From Cordilura impudica (lineage: Eukaryota > Arthropoda > Insecta > Diptera > Scathophagidae), in assembly GCA_963682025.1 (NCBI GenBank), contig OY821521.1, positions 95,092,051-95,156,050 of the forward strand: 64,000 nt of DNA, written 5' to 3'. The notes below the pieces were generated by a model that saw only the letters and a program-made list of their open reading frames with translations, had not been told where the DNA came from and did no database searches. Below are positions 9,260 through 20,935 of the stretch, piece by piece; the first letter of the stretch is position 1, and each line of letters begins with the position of its first letter. The position numbers were made by a program, and so were the translations under genes.

Positions 9260-12200
9260 ATTTTTAATTTTTATTTTTAATTTGTAATTTTTAATTTTTA
9301 ATTTTTAATTTTTAATTTTTAATTTTTAATTTTTAATTTTTAATTTTTAATTTTTAATTTTTAATTTTTAATTTTTAATTTTTAATTTTTAATTTTTAAT
9401 TTTTAATTTTTAATTTTTAATTTTTAATTTTTAATTTTTAATTTTTAATTTTTAATTTTTAATTTTTAATTTTTAGTTTTTAATTTTTAATTTTTAATTT
9501 TTAATTTTTAATTTTTAATTTTTAATTTTTAATTTTTAATTTTTAATTTTTAATTTTTAATTTTTAATTTTTAATTTTTAATTTTTAATTTTTAATTTTT
9601 AATTTTTAATTTTTAATTTTTAATTTTTAATTTTTAATTTTTAATTTTTAATTTTTAATTTTTAATTTTTAATTTTAAATTTTTAATTTTTAATTTTTAA
9701 TTTTTAATTTTTAATTTTTAATTTTTAATTTTTAATTTTTAATTTTTAATTTTTAATTTTTGATTTTTAATTTTTAATTTTTAATTTTTAATTTTTAATT
9801 TTTAATTTTTAATTTTTAATTTTTAATTTTTAATTTTTAATTTTTAATTTTTAATTTTTAATTTTTAATTTTTAATTTTTAATTTTTAATTTTTAATTTT
9901 TAATTTTTAATTTTTAATTTTTAATTTTTAATTTTTAATTTTTAATTTTTAATTTTTAATTTTTAATTTTTAATTTTTAATTTTTAATTTTTAATTTTTA
10001 ATTTTTAATTTTTAATTTTTAATTTTTAATTTTTAATTTTTAATTTTTAATTTTTAATTTTTAATTTTTAATTTTTAATTTTTAATTTTTAATTTTTAAT
10101 TTTTAATTTTTAATTTTTAATTTTTAATTTTTAATATTTAATTTTTAATTTTTAATTTTTAATTTTTAATATTTAATTTTTAATTTTTAATTTTTAATTT
10201 TTAGTTTTTAATTTTTAATTTTTAATTTTTAATTTTTAATTTTTAACTTTTAATTTTTAATTTTTAATTTTTAATTTTTATTTTTTAATTTTTAATTTTT
10301 AATTTTTAATTTTTAATTTTTAATTTTTAATTTTTAATTTTTAATTTTTAATTTTTAGTTTTTAATTTTTAATTTTTAATTTTTAATTTTTAATTTTTAA
10401 TTTTTAATTTTTAATTTTTAGTTTTTAATTTTTAATTTTTAATTTTTAATATTTAATTTTTAACTTTTAATTTTTAATTTTTAATTTTTAATTTTTAATT
10501 TTTAATTTTTAATTTTTAATTTTTAATTTTTAATTTTTAATTTTTAATTTTTAATTTTTATTTTTTAATTTTTAATTTTTAATTTTTAATTTTTAATTTT
10601 TAATTTTTAATTTTTAATTTTTAATTTTTAATTTTTAATTTTTAATTTTTAATTTTTAATTTTTAATTTTTAATTTTTAATTTTTAATTTTTAATTTTTA
10701 ATTTTTAATTTTTAATTTTTAATTTTTAATTTTTAATTTTTAATTTTTAATTTTTAATTTTTAATTTTTAATTTTTAATTTTTAATTTTTAATTTTTAAT
10801 TTTTAATTTTTAATTTTTAATTTTTAATTTTTAATTTTTAATTTTTAATTTTTAATTTTTAATTTTTAATTTTTAATTTTTAATTTTTAATTTTTAATTT
10901 TTAATTTTTAATTTTTAATTTTTAATTTTTAATTTTTTATTTTTAATTTTCAATTTTTAATTTTTAATTTTTAATTTTTAATTTTTAATTTTTAATTTTT
11001 AATTTTTAATTTCTAATTTTTAATTTTTAATTTTTAATTTTTAGTTTTTAATTTTTAATTTTTAATTTTTAATTTTTAATTTTTAATTTTTAATTTTTAA
11101 TTTTTAATTTTTAATTTTTAATTTTTAATTTTTAATTTTTATTTTTAATTTTTAATTTTTAATTTTTAATTTTTAATTTTTATTTTTAATTTTTAATTTT
11201 TAATTTTTAATTTTTAATTTTTAATTTTTAATTTTTAATTTTTAATTTTTAATTTTTAATTTTTAATTTTTAATTTTTAATTTTTAATTTTTAATTTTTA
11301 ATTTTTAATTTTTAATTTTTAATTTTTAATTTTTAATTTTTAATTTTTAATTTTTAATTTTTAATTTTTAATTTTTAATTTTTAATTTTTAATTTTTAAT
11401 TTTTAATTTTTAATTTTTAATTTTTAATTTTTAATTTTTAATTTTTAATTTTTAATTTTTAATTTTTAATTTTTAATTTTTAATTTTTAATTTTTAATTT
11501 TTAATTTTTAATTTTTAATTTTTAATTTTTAATTTTTAATTTTTAATTTTTAATTTTTAATTTTTAATTTTTAATTTTTAATTTTTAATTTTTAATTTTT
11601 AATTTTTAATTTTTAATTTTCAATTTTTAATTTTTAATTTTTAATTTTTAATTTTTAATTTTTAATTTTTAATTTTTAATTTTTAATTTTTAATTTTTAA
11701 TTTTTAATTTTTAATTTTTAATTTTTAATTTTTAATTTTTAATTTTTAATTTTTAATTTTTAATTTTTAATTTTTAATTTTTAATTTTTAATTTTTAATT
11801 TTTAATTTTTAATTTTTATTTTTAATTTTTAATTTTTAATTTTTAATTTTTAATTTTTAATTTTTAATTTTTAATTTTTAATTTTTAATTTTTAATTTTT
11901 AATTTTTAATTTTTAATTTTTAATTTTTAATTTTTAATTTTTAATTTTTAATTTTTAATTTTTAATTTTTAATTTTTAATTTTTAATTTTAATTTTTAAT
12001 TTTTAATTTTTAATTTTTAATTTTTAATTTTTAATTTTTAATTTTTAATTTTTAATTTTTAATTTTTAATTTTTAATTTTTAATATTTAATTTTTAATTT
12101 TTAATTTTTAATTTTTAATATTTAATTTTTAATTTTTAATTTTTAATTTTTAATTTTTAATTTTTAATTTTTAGTTTTTAATTTTTAATTTTTAATTTTT

Positions 12201-14524
12201 AATTTTTAGTTTTTAATTTTTAATTTTTAATTTTTAATTTTTAACTTTTAATTTTTAATTTTTAATTTTTAATTTTTAATTTTTAATTTTTAATTTTTAA
12301 TTTTTATTTTTTATTTTTTAATTTTTAATTTTTAATTTTTAATTTTTAATTTTTAATTTTTAATTTTTAGTTTTTAATTTTTAATTTTTAATTTTTAACT
12401 TTTAATTTTTAATTTTTAATTTTTAATTTTTAATTTTTAATTTTTAATTTTTAATTTTTAATTTTTAATTTTTAATTTTTAATTTTTAATTTTTATTTTT
12501 TAATTTTTAATTTTTAATTTCTAATTTTTAATTTTTAATTTTTAATTTTTAATTTTTAATTTTTAATTTTTAATTTTTAATTTTTAATTTTTAATTTTTA
12601 ATTTTTAATTTTTAATTTTTAATTTTTAATTTTTAATTTTTAATTTTTGATTTTTAATTTTTAATTTTTAATTTTTAATTTTTAATTTTTAATTTTTAAT
12701 TTTTAATTTTTAATTTTTAATTTTTAATTTTTAATTTTTAATTTTTAATTTTTAATTTTTAATTTTTAATTTTTAATTTTTAATTTTTAATTTTTAATTT
12801 TTAATTTTTAATTTTTAATTTTTAATTTTTAATTTTTAATTTTTAATTTTTAATTTTTAATTTTTAATTTTTAATTTTTAATTTTTAATTTTTAATTTTT
12901 AATTTTTAATTTTTAATTTTTAATTTTTAATTTTTAATTTTTAATTTTTAATTTTTAATTTTTAATTTTTAATTTTTAATTTTTACTTTTTAATTTTTAA
13001 TTTTTAATTTTTAATTTTTAATTTTTAATTTTTAATTTTTAATTTTTTATTTTTAATTTTTAATTTTTAATTTTTAATTTTTAATTTTTAATTTTTAATT
13101 TTTAATTTTTAATTTTTAATTTTTAATTTTTAATTTTTAATTTTTAATTTTTAATTTTTAATTTTTAATTTTTAATTTTTAATTTTTAATTTTTAATTTT
13201 TAATTTTTAATTTTTAATTTTTAATTTTTAATTTTTAATTTTTAATTTTTAATTTTTAATTTTTAATTTTTTATTTTTAATTTTCAATTTTTAATTTTTA
13301 ATTTTTAATTTTTAATTTTTAATTTTTAATTTTTAATTTTTAATTTCTAATTTTTAATTTTTAATTGTTAATTTTTAGTTTTTAATTTTTAATTTTTAAT
13401 TTTTAATTTTTAATTTTTAATTTTTAATTTTTAATTTTTAATTTTTAATTTTTAATTTTTATTTTTAATTTTTAATTTTTAATTTTTAATTTTTAATTTT
13501 TAATTTTTATTTTTAATTTTTAATTTTTTATTTTTAATTTTTAATTTTTAATTTTTAATTTTTAATTTTTAATTTTTAATTTTTAATTTTTAATTTTTAA
13601 TTTTTAATTTTTAATTTTTAATTTTTAATTTTTAATTTTTAATTTTTAATTTTTAATTTTTAATTTTTAATTTTTAATTTTTAATTTTTAATTTTTAATT
13701 TTTAATTTTTAATTTTTAATTTTTAATTTTTAATTTTTAATTTTTAATTTTTAATTTTTAATTTTTAATTTTTAATTTTAATTTTTAATTTTTAATTTTT
13801 AATTTTTAATTTTTAATTTTTAATTTTTAATTTTTAATTTTTAATTTTTAATTTTTAAATTTTTAATTTTTAATTTTTAATTTTTAATTTTTAATTTTTA
13901 ATTTTTAATTTTTAATTTTTAATTTTTAATTTTTAATTTTTAATTTTTAATTTTTAATTTTTAATTTTTAATTTTTAATTTTTAATTTTTAATTTTTAAT
14001 TTTTAATTTTTAATTTTTAATTTTTAATTTTTAATTTTTAATTTTTAATTTTTAATTTTTAATTTTCAATTTTTAATTTTTAATTTTTAATTTTTAATTT
14101 TTAATTTTTAATTTTTAATTTTTAATTTTTAATTTTTAATTTTTAATTTTTAATTTTTAATTTTTAATTTTTAATTTTTAGTTTTTAATTTTTAATTTTT
14201 AATTTTTAATTTTTAATTTTCAATTTTTAATTTTTAATTTTTAATTTTTAATTTTTAATTTTTAATTTTTAATTTTTAATTTTTAATTTTTAATTTTTAA
14301 TTTTTAATTTTTAATTTTTAATTTTTAATTTTTAATTTTTAATTTTTAATTTTTAATTTTTAATTTTGAATTTTTAATTTTTAATTTTCAATTTTTAATT
14401 TTTAATTTTTAATTTTTAATTTTTAATTTTTAATTTTTAATTTTAATTTTTAATTTTTAATTTTTAATTTCTAATTTTTATTTTTAATTTTTCAATTTTC
14501 ATTTTTCATTTTCAATTTTTAATA
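9260..14524 (+). repeat. 5.3-kb heptanucleotide array, (TTTTTAA)n
   Basis: About 750 nearly perfect copies of the 7-bp unit. Scattered variants are single changes (TTTTTAG, TTTTCAA, TTTTTGA, one- or two-T length changes, TATTTAA). The last about 60 bp decay to TTTTCA-type units. The variants are sparse and not organised into an obvious higher-order repeat by eye. The array abuts the 3' side of a HINE-B element on the minus strand; on that strand it reads AAAAATT, the same orientation as the smaller array at 48,810-49,995. Confidence 0.95.
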
Positions 14525-15062
14525 TATCAATCTTCAATTTTCATTTTTCCTTTTGCAGTAGGGACTGTATTTTTACTTTCTTATTGGCGATTTTTTTTTA
14601 TTATATCGTGATAACGTTAAAAAATATATGTGGCAATACTGCGAACATAGCTCATGGTAGTTGTGTTTGTTGGTATAAATGAATAATTTTTTGTGGCTTT
14701 TTTGAGCTGTGAATGTTGTTGTATAACTATTATATTCAACCACTAAATTATTACAACAAACATACTGTGTTTTGTGTTTTCTTTTTAGAGGTATCTACAT
14801 ATTTTTGCTCGTATCTACGCACAATGATTCCCGATTTACCCCATTTTAAATATCAACCTGGTGGGAATAATGGCAAAAAAATTTTTTTTGTGAATGAGCG
14901 TGATTTCAACAAACAAACGGACAGACGGACATCGCTATATCGACTCGAGCTGTGATAAGGATCAAGAATATATACACTTTATGGGGTCGGAAATTAGATG
15001 CATTACAAACGGAATTTCAAACCTATATATACCCTCTGCCACTGAGGTGTGGTGGGTATATA
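14525..15062 (-). mobile_element. HINE-B (mini-me-like) element attached to the heptamer array
   Basis: On the minus strand: TATACCCACCACACCTCAG hairpin at about 15,060, TATATATTCTTGATCC core, CGAGTCGATATAGCGATG and a GTCCGTCTGTCC tract near 14,920, then a body closely matching 48,264-48,750, including CCATGAGCTATGTT. The usual 3' hairpin and CTTACTTG end is absent; sequence runs through a short unmatched stretch (14,525-14,628) into the array. Confidence 0.75.
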
Positions 15063-15253
15063 AAGCGGTTTTGCAGAAAACGCATTTAAAGTATTCAAGT
15101 GACTTCGACCTTGCAAAAAAAAAAAAGGAGAAATCATATCATTTCGAAATTAAATACAGGTCTAGTATGTATTTAATATTCCTATAAGAAAATATCAACA
15201 CAAACAAGTCGTTAATGGGTTTTTTCTTTGAATTATGACGTAATCGTTGCTAA

Positions 15254-15286
15254 TATATATATACATATATACATATATACATTTGT
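15254..15286. repeat. TA/TACA microsatellite
   Basis: TATATATATA followed by repeated CATATATA units. The rest of 15,063-15,386 shows nothing else recognisable. Confidence 0.7.
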
Positions 15287-15386
15287 GTGTCATAAGTTAA
15301 ATGTGTAATTATTATTGAGTAAAAAAGCCAGTGGTTGTGTTTTAAAACATTTTATTTTTAGTCGTTTGAACGTAAAATATAAATAA

Positions 15387-15846
15387 CTAGATGTAACCCG
15401 GTGTGCTTCGCTACACCCTCCCCCTGCCAACCCTGCCCCCACCCCACGAACCGTTATGAAAGGGCTCACGCAAAGTCCCAAGGCTCTCACTAATACAGTT
15501 ATTCAGATATATCACATTTAATATTAAGTTTGTGTAGGGGTGCCACGCGCATTTGTCCAATCCCTGCCCATTTTTTTGTCTGACTACTCACGTTAATAAT
15601 AGATGGTCTGAGACAAATATCCAAAGCTTTCTATATCATATTAGTATATATGATATTTAAAATTTACTTTGTATGGGAGGTGCCACGCCCGCTAAAAATA
15701 TTTTAAAAAATTACAGCCTGTAGCACTCCCATATCCGCTGTAAAACCCTGTGAAAATTTGAGTAAGGTCAGATGAGTGGTTACGGAGATTACCTCCTACA
15801 AACAAACAAACAAACAAATATTACCTCTTTATTATGTTAGTATAGA
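15387..15846 (-). mobile_element. Short non-autonomous Helitron (H1)
   Basis: On the minus strand it starts TCTATACTAACATAA with A before it, and ends with the hairpin GGTGTAGCGAAGCACACC, then GGGTTACATCTAG followed by T. These are the canonical Helitron marks (5' TC, 3' hairpin then CTRR, A/T target). A CAAA repeat and one GGTGCCACGCCC unit are inside. It sits within the larger Helitron H2. Confidence 0.85.
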
Positions 15847-15863
15847 TTATTAGTATAGATTTT

Positions 15864-16001
15864 TTATTTCAATGCTTGCTGATGCTGATATACAATGTTT
15901 TTTGTTTTTTCATTTGGTACAACAATTATCAGATTTTTCGGCGTTCCTACCCTGGAGCAAGGTACATGTAGCTGCCCATGAGAAGAAAATGGATTATCCA
16001 T
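15864..16001 (-). pseudogene. C-terminal relic of a Helitron RepHel helicase
   Basis: Minus-strand frame reads MDNPFSSHGQLHVPCSRVG then PKNLIIVVPNEKTKNIVY, ending ...QALK and TAA at 15,866-15,864. The FSHGQLYVA.SRV and NIVY motifs are the end of the Pif1-like helicase domain of Helitron RepHel proteins. All upstream helicase motifs and the Rep domain are missing. The same NETTKNIVY string survives in H4 at about 36,420-36,475. Confidence 0.75.
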
Positions 16002-16224
16002 ATTAGATCTGGCAACACTTAACTATTGGCCTTGAACTTAGAATATCATTTGGCAATTTTTCTTTTTAGCGATTTTTGATTTTGCCCATTTTTGATTTTG
16101 AAAAAATTTTTTTTTGGCGATTTTTATTTTTCGCGATTTTCGGTTTTGGCGATATATTTTCCACGACAAATCGCATTGATAACTAATGTACTTGTCAAAA
16201 GACTGTCACTTTCGTAGTACTTCA

Positions 16225-17115
16225 TATTTTTATATAGGAGGTGCCACGCCCACTAATCCCATCCCGCCCAATTTTTATTGGACTACTGACATTAATATCT
16301 GATGGACTCGTGCAAAATGTGGAGTCTTTCCCTTTTATAGTACACCAAGTATATAATATTAGATATCTACTTTGCATGGGCGGTGCTACGCCCACTGCTT
16401 CGATAACGCCCATTTTTTTGTTCGACTAATCATACAAAGAACCTATGTGCTCACGCAAAGCCAAAAACCTCGCTCTTTTGCAGTACTCCAGATATATGAC
16501 ATTAAATAGTTTCTTTGCATGGGGAGTGCCACGCCCATTGGTGTGAACCCGCCAATTTTTAGTCCGACTACACATACTAAGATCTGATGGGGTCGTGCAA
16601 AGTGTCAAAGCTTCCCTTTTCACTACACCAGTTATATGATATTATATATTTACTTTGTATGGGCGGTGCCATGCCCACTGCTCCGATCACGCCCATTTTT
16701 TGTCCAACTAATCACATAAATAACTTATGGGCTCACACAAAGTCCCAAGACTCTCACTACTACAGTACTTCAGATATATGTATAGCATTTTATATTTACT
16801 TTGTATGGCAGGTGCCACGCCTATTGGTCCGATACTGCCCACTTTTTGTTCGACTACTCACATTAATAATAGTTCACCAGACAAAATTGAAAAGCTATCT
16901 TTATCACCGTACTCGAGATATATAATATTGAATAATTACTTGTATGGCAGGTACCACGCCCACTTGTCCGATCCCGCCCATTTCCGGCGTAGCCACTAAT
17001 ATTAACAATAGGTGACCTCACACAAATTTGCAAAGCTCTCCCTGTCATAATACTCAATATATGTGTATGATATTAAAAATTTACTTTGTGTGGGAGGTGC
17101 CACGCCCACTAAAAG
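16225..17115 (-). repeat. Tandem array of about 143-bp Helitron units
   Basis: The box GGTGCCACGCCCACT (variants included) occurs near 16,238, 16,380, 16,526, 16,664, 16,809, 16,950 and 17,096, spaced 140-146 bp. Each unit also has CCCGCCCATTTTT about 20 bp on, GACTACTCAC(A)TTAATAA and an AGATATATGA stretch. The units are clearly diverged from each other. 16,030-16,200 just beside it is a GATTTTTGATTTTG-type simple repeat. Confidence 0.85.
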
Positions 17116-17399
17116 TATTTAAAAAATTATAGCCTATAGCACTTCCCATATCCGCAGTAAGACTCTGAGAAAATTTCAGGAATATCAGATGAGTAGTTAC
17201 GGAGATTACCTCCTACAAACAAACAAACAAACAAACAAACAAACAAACACACATTACCTCTTTATAATATTAGTATAGATAAAAAACATAAGAATTATTT
17301 TGTACTTTTAGTAACAACAAATTTTATTCAAATAACAATAAGTTACAAAAATAACAAAAAAATCCCTGGTTTCGAATCAAAATCTTTGCTTAATGTAAC

Positions 17400-18220
17400 C
17401 GTTGTTACTTGCTTCTTTTCTTAAGGACAGTCACCTGCTTGAATTGATGTTGAACCTCTGTAAAAGTTCTGTAAAAGAAACTATAGGTTCAAAACGGATC
17501 TTATGTAATGGCTTTCATCTTTCGGTATTTTTTTCTATTAACTGCTTAACTGCCGCTTTTAATTTCGGATCAAGTTTTTTAGATTTCTATGTTTTACTCT
17601 TTGAACGATTTCCCATATTTGGTAAGCGAGTTGTGTTATGTGTTTCTTAAAAAACAGTTTACTAAAGCTTACAACATTATCGACTCTTTTGAAAAAAAAT
17701 GCATTATTATTTTGATGAGAACCTCTGGTTCCCCAATACCCACGTATCGGTATCTGGGTTCTACAGTTTGTATACAGTTGACAATATAGTTTCATTGCTT
17801 TTCAATGTCTCCAAATGCCCAGGATGAGGCAAATGATTGTTTTCCTTCGTCCTCTCTAAAATTTTTGTAACATTCGAACCTGCAGTTCTCGTCACATGGA
17901 GTTTTCATTTTCCATTCATGTCCAACTTTTTTGCACCGTGTGCGCGATTAATATTCCTTTTTTTCCTTAATAACATTTTGCTTCCACTTTTCTGGCTGTT
18001 TTACTCCTTTCTCCCTTTTTTTAATGGACTTCTTAAAATTAATGAACTGATTGCTGTATTAGAAGTTAACGTGCCAAGTTGTGAATCGGTAAGTGTGGTT
18101 GCCAAATTAGCAATTGATGTAAAAATATTTGCGCTAAGAGGCCTACCAGATGACACACCAGTAGCTTTTTACGAATTTGAAATATCAACACTTTCAAGAA
18201 TAGGTGAAACTCTTCAAAAG
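17400..18220 (-). pseudogene. Decayed Cys-containing multicopy insect protein
   Basis: Minus-strand fragments in different frames: ANIFTSIANLATTLTDSQLG (about 18,135-18,070), CDENCRFECYKNFREDEGKQ (about 17,905-17,846), EPRYRYVGIG (about 17,755), NNNAFFFKRVDNVVSFSKLF (about 17,712-17,650) and PKLKAAVKQLIEKNTERWKP (about 17,570-17,510). The order matches a recurrent uncharacterized arthropod protein family (Cys block, then a short 'NAF.F...V..CK.FF' block). There are multiple stops and shifts. The plus-strand 128-aa open frame over the same region is its antisense shadow. Confidence 0.45.
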
Positions 18221-18699
18221 TAGCCGAAATTCGGTAGTTGAAGTAACTGCGAATGTCGACAATATATCACATCTTCGACTTAATCGTCATTGATCTGTAT
18301 GAACTAGGCGATGATGATAAGGAGTTCCTTCGGTTCCAATGTGTCAATATAAAATAATCTGGAAGAAATTGTATATTTATTATTGTCATCAAGCATATTA
18401 ATTCTAAACAGTTGCAATTGTTATATACAATTGCGTCTCATTCTGAGCTATTTGAAGCAATTGGGAGTTACCATCTTAAAAACTATCCGAAATAATGACA
18501 CATCGTGTTATAATATAAAATAGTGACTCCTTTATAGTCAGTCTTTTCTTAAAAATAACGTCAATACCGATACTAACCTTTTCTTCAAGAACGTCACATT
18601 TTGATATATGTATAGCGAGTTTGAAATAAGTAGAATAGTTCAACAAGGCAGTCACAAAGCGAAATAATGCAGTGTACATGAAATATATTTTCAATAAAA
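18221..18699. other. Unassigned AT-rich sequence
   Basis: No recognisable gene, repeat end or RNA between the coding relic and HINE-A copy 4. Confidence 0.4.
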
Positions 18700-20187
18700 T
18701 AAGTAAGAAAGTTATAGTGGCTCTAGACCGACTAGACGTTATCCTATACCATGCGTTTTGAGACCCTATCTCTAAGATCCAACTATTTAGATATAGGAAA
18801 TAAGCATAAACCAAATTTGAGTGGCATTGTTGTTAATTTTATTTTTGCTGTCGGATATGAAAATGTTCATATCGGATGCTATATTTATATGGGGACTAAG
18901 TCGAAAAATGGACTGATCCTGACCATACTTAGTAGGGTCACTTATTTTGTGCAAAAGCATATTTAAGAAAAATCTGTGCAATCTTTTTTGTTTCTTTATA
19001 GATTTAAGTGAAGTTCGGGAATCACCTTCATATGGGGACTATGACTAAGAACTATCATATAGGATTTATTTTTGCCCTACTAATGGATGTAATAAACACA
19101 CACAAACTCAATTTGACCGAGATCTATGTGATAATTTGGATATTATGACAATTTAAGTCGATCTCATATGGGTCACTTGTATGGGGACTAGGTCTAAACA
19201 TGAACCGATTTTCACCAATTTCCACATCGTTCATCCCACGGCCGATAGAATCTTATATACTAAGTTTCATGAAAATGTATTAATATTTGCGACCTATAGT
19301 TTGATTACAAGATGGACACACAGACGGAGGACGCAAAGTTGCGCCATTTGAGTTTTTTCGTTGCAAAAATCATAACTTTTTAACCAATTGAGATAATCAA
19401 AAAAGTTAAAAGACGTATTATAGATAATTGTCCAACCTATGAAATAAGGTTTACTACATTCTTAATATAAACTTGTACAAGGTGCTACGCCTTCTAGATG
19501 CTTACTTATGGGTTATAAAAGTTAAAATTTGTTAGCGGCAAAAAAATAATTAATTTTTATGTAACCCAACAAACATGATTTTTAACAATTTTATATTTTT
19601 TATGTTTCTTTTTCAAAGTTTTTATGTTTTAAAATTATAATCCATAAATAAAAAAAAAAATAATTATCCATCAAAGATGAAAAATAGTGGTAAATATATA
19701 TTTGGAGAAACACAAAGCATACAGTAAAATTTTTTCTATAATATACTGAATAAATACATAAATCAATAGAAATAAAAAATATGATCAGTTATCTAATTTT
19801 TTTCATATTCTAACTGAAACTGGACCAAATTGAAAAAATTGTGTTTTTTTTTTTTTTTGAAAACTGAAAATCGGTCAACTTTGAAGAGTTATATCTTCTG
19901 AACCAAAAATCTGTTTTTATTAAAGGTAGCAAATTTGTAATCTTTGAACAATTTCCTTTAAGATGTATTTTTCAAAATATCGTAAGCGCACATGAAATTT
20001 TTGATTTTTGCAACCTTGTTTGCTCTAAGGGCGCCACTGTTAGATGGACAGACGGACGCTAAATTGACCCAGAAAGGATTCTGAATCGATCGGAATAATA
20101 AAAGATGGTCTAGGTCAAATATTTTTGGTAGTTACAAGCATCAGCACAAAGTCATTATACCCTGACCACATAGTGGTATAGGGTATA
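18700..20187 (-). mobile_element. HINE-A copy 4, with a family F insertion
   Basis: Starts AAGTAAGAAAGTTATAG with a mutated palindrome and ends CCACATAGTGGTATAGGGTATA. The GTCC-tract region is interrupted at 19,328-20,040. Confidence 0.7.
19328..20040. mobile_element. Family F insert
   Basis: About 710 bp lying between two halves of the CAGACGG tract of HINE-A copy 4. It starts near ACGCAAAGTTGCGCC and ends near GGGCGCCACTG, so the ends carry short GCGCC/GGCGC complements. Part of it is repeated in inverse orientation at 8,855-9,085. No gene seen. Confidence 0.45.
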
Positions 20188-20935
20188 AATATTCCCACCT
20201 TTGACGAATAACGTCACAACACAAAATATATCTCTTTTTGAGAGAGCCGAACGATCTTCATGCGATAACGATGAAAGCACATCTAAGATATGTCGCTCTA
20301 TAAGTAAAAATGCACGGAAAATATGAAGTGAAATAACGACATATTCTCCTCTCAAGCGCTAAGTACATGAGATATCAATACGAATTGTTTAAAACAAGAA
20401 GAAGCATGATAAAACGAATATACTATATCATTATGACAGTCTTCAAGTGAATAATCGATAAGTTCTTCAACTCTCATATTATTGTTAATGACACATTCAA
20501 TTATTTGACGGATAACTTGTGCATCAGATTTTATCAATTGATTTTTATTTTTAATTTTAGAAAATGTCTTTCAACATTTTAACAAAAAGATATCTTAACT
20601 TTATAAAACCTAGAAATAAGAATAAAATTGATTTACATACTACTGTTTTTTTTTTATATAATAGTTGATTTTAAAAATGATCGAACCACTCGGTTAGATT
20701 ATTTTTACTACAAATTTGTTTTTTGGTTTTTTTTTTTTTTGTAAAAATATTATGGAAAAATTTCATAAAATGTTCATTTACATGCTTAAATCCGCAAATC
20801 TGAACATGTAAAGACGATTCTTATATTTTACAAATCTTACTTTTCCAAAACTATTAGTACCTATAGAGTATATTTTTGGCCATAGACCAAAATATCTTTA
20901 TATCTCTAAATTAATATATTACAAGCCAATTCAGA
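20188..20935. other. Unassigned sequence
   Basis: AT-rich. Two short abutting minus-strand open frames (20,537-20,352 and 20,355-20,155) have no recognisable motif and the second runs into the HINE-A end, so I do not call them genes. Confidence 0.35.

Larger units (their letters stand above)
15847..17279 (-). mobile_element. Helitron relic with tandem units (H2)
   Basis: The 5' end TCTATACTAATATTATAAAG lies at 17,279 with A outside it. A run of about 143-bp units follows, then a helicase C-terminal relic at 16,001-15,864. Its 3' end should lie beyond the inserted H1 and was not located. A deletion derivative: 5' end, tandem units and the last codons of the RepHel gene. Confidence 0.75.

Noticed and set aside
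9260..14524. Heptamer array as a telomere repeat
   Set aside because: It is TTTTTAA, not TTAGG; it is interstitial between other repeats, and higher flies lack telomerase-type telomere repeats.
14713..15187. Open frames of 80 and 97 aa on the plus strand
   Set aside because: They lie on the antisense strand of a HINE-B element, and the second runs through a microsatellite-like A tract.
16225..17115. Regular spaced repeats as a CRISPR array
   Set aside because: Units are about 143 bp, diverged, and bounded by Helitron ends in a eukaryotic genome.
17837..18223. 128-aa plus-strand open frame with hydrophobic N-terminus, as a small membrane protein
   Set aside because: It is antisense to a recognisable minus-strand coding relic (CDENCRFECYKNFRED block) and has no supporting features.
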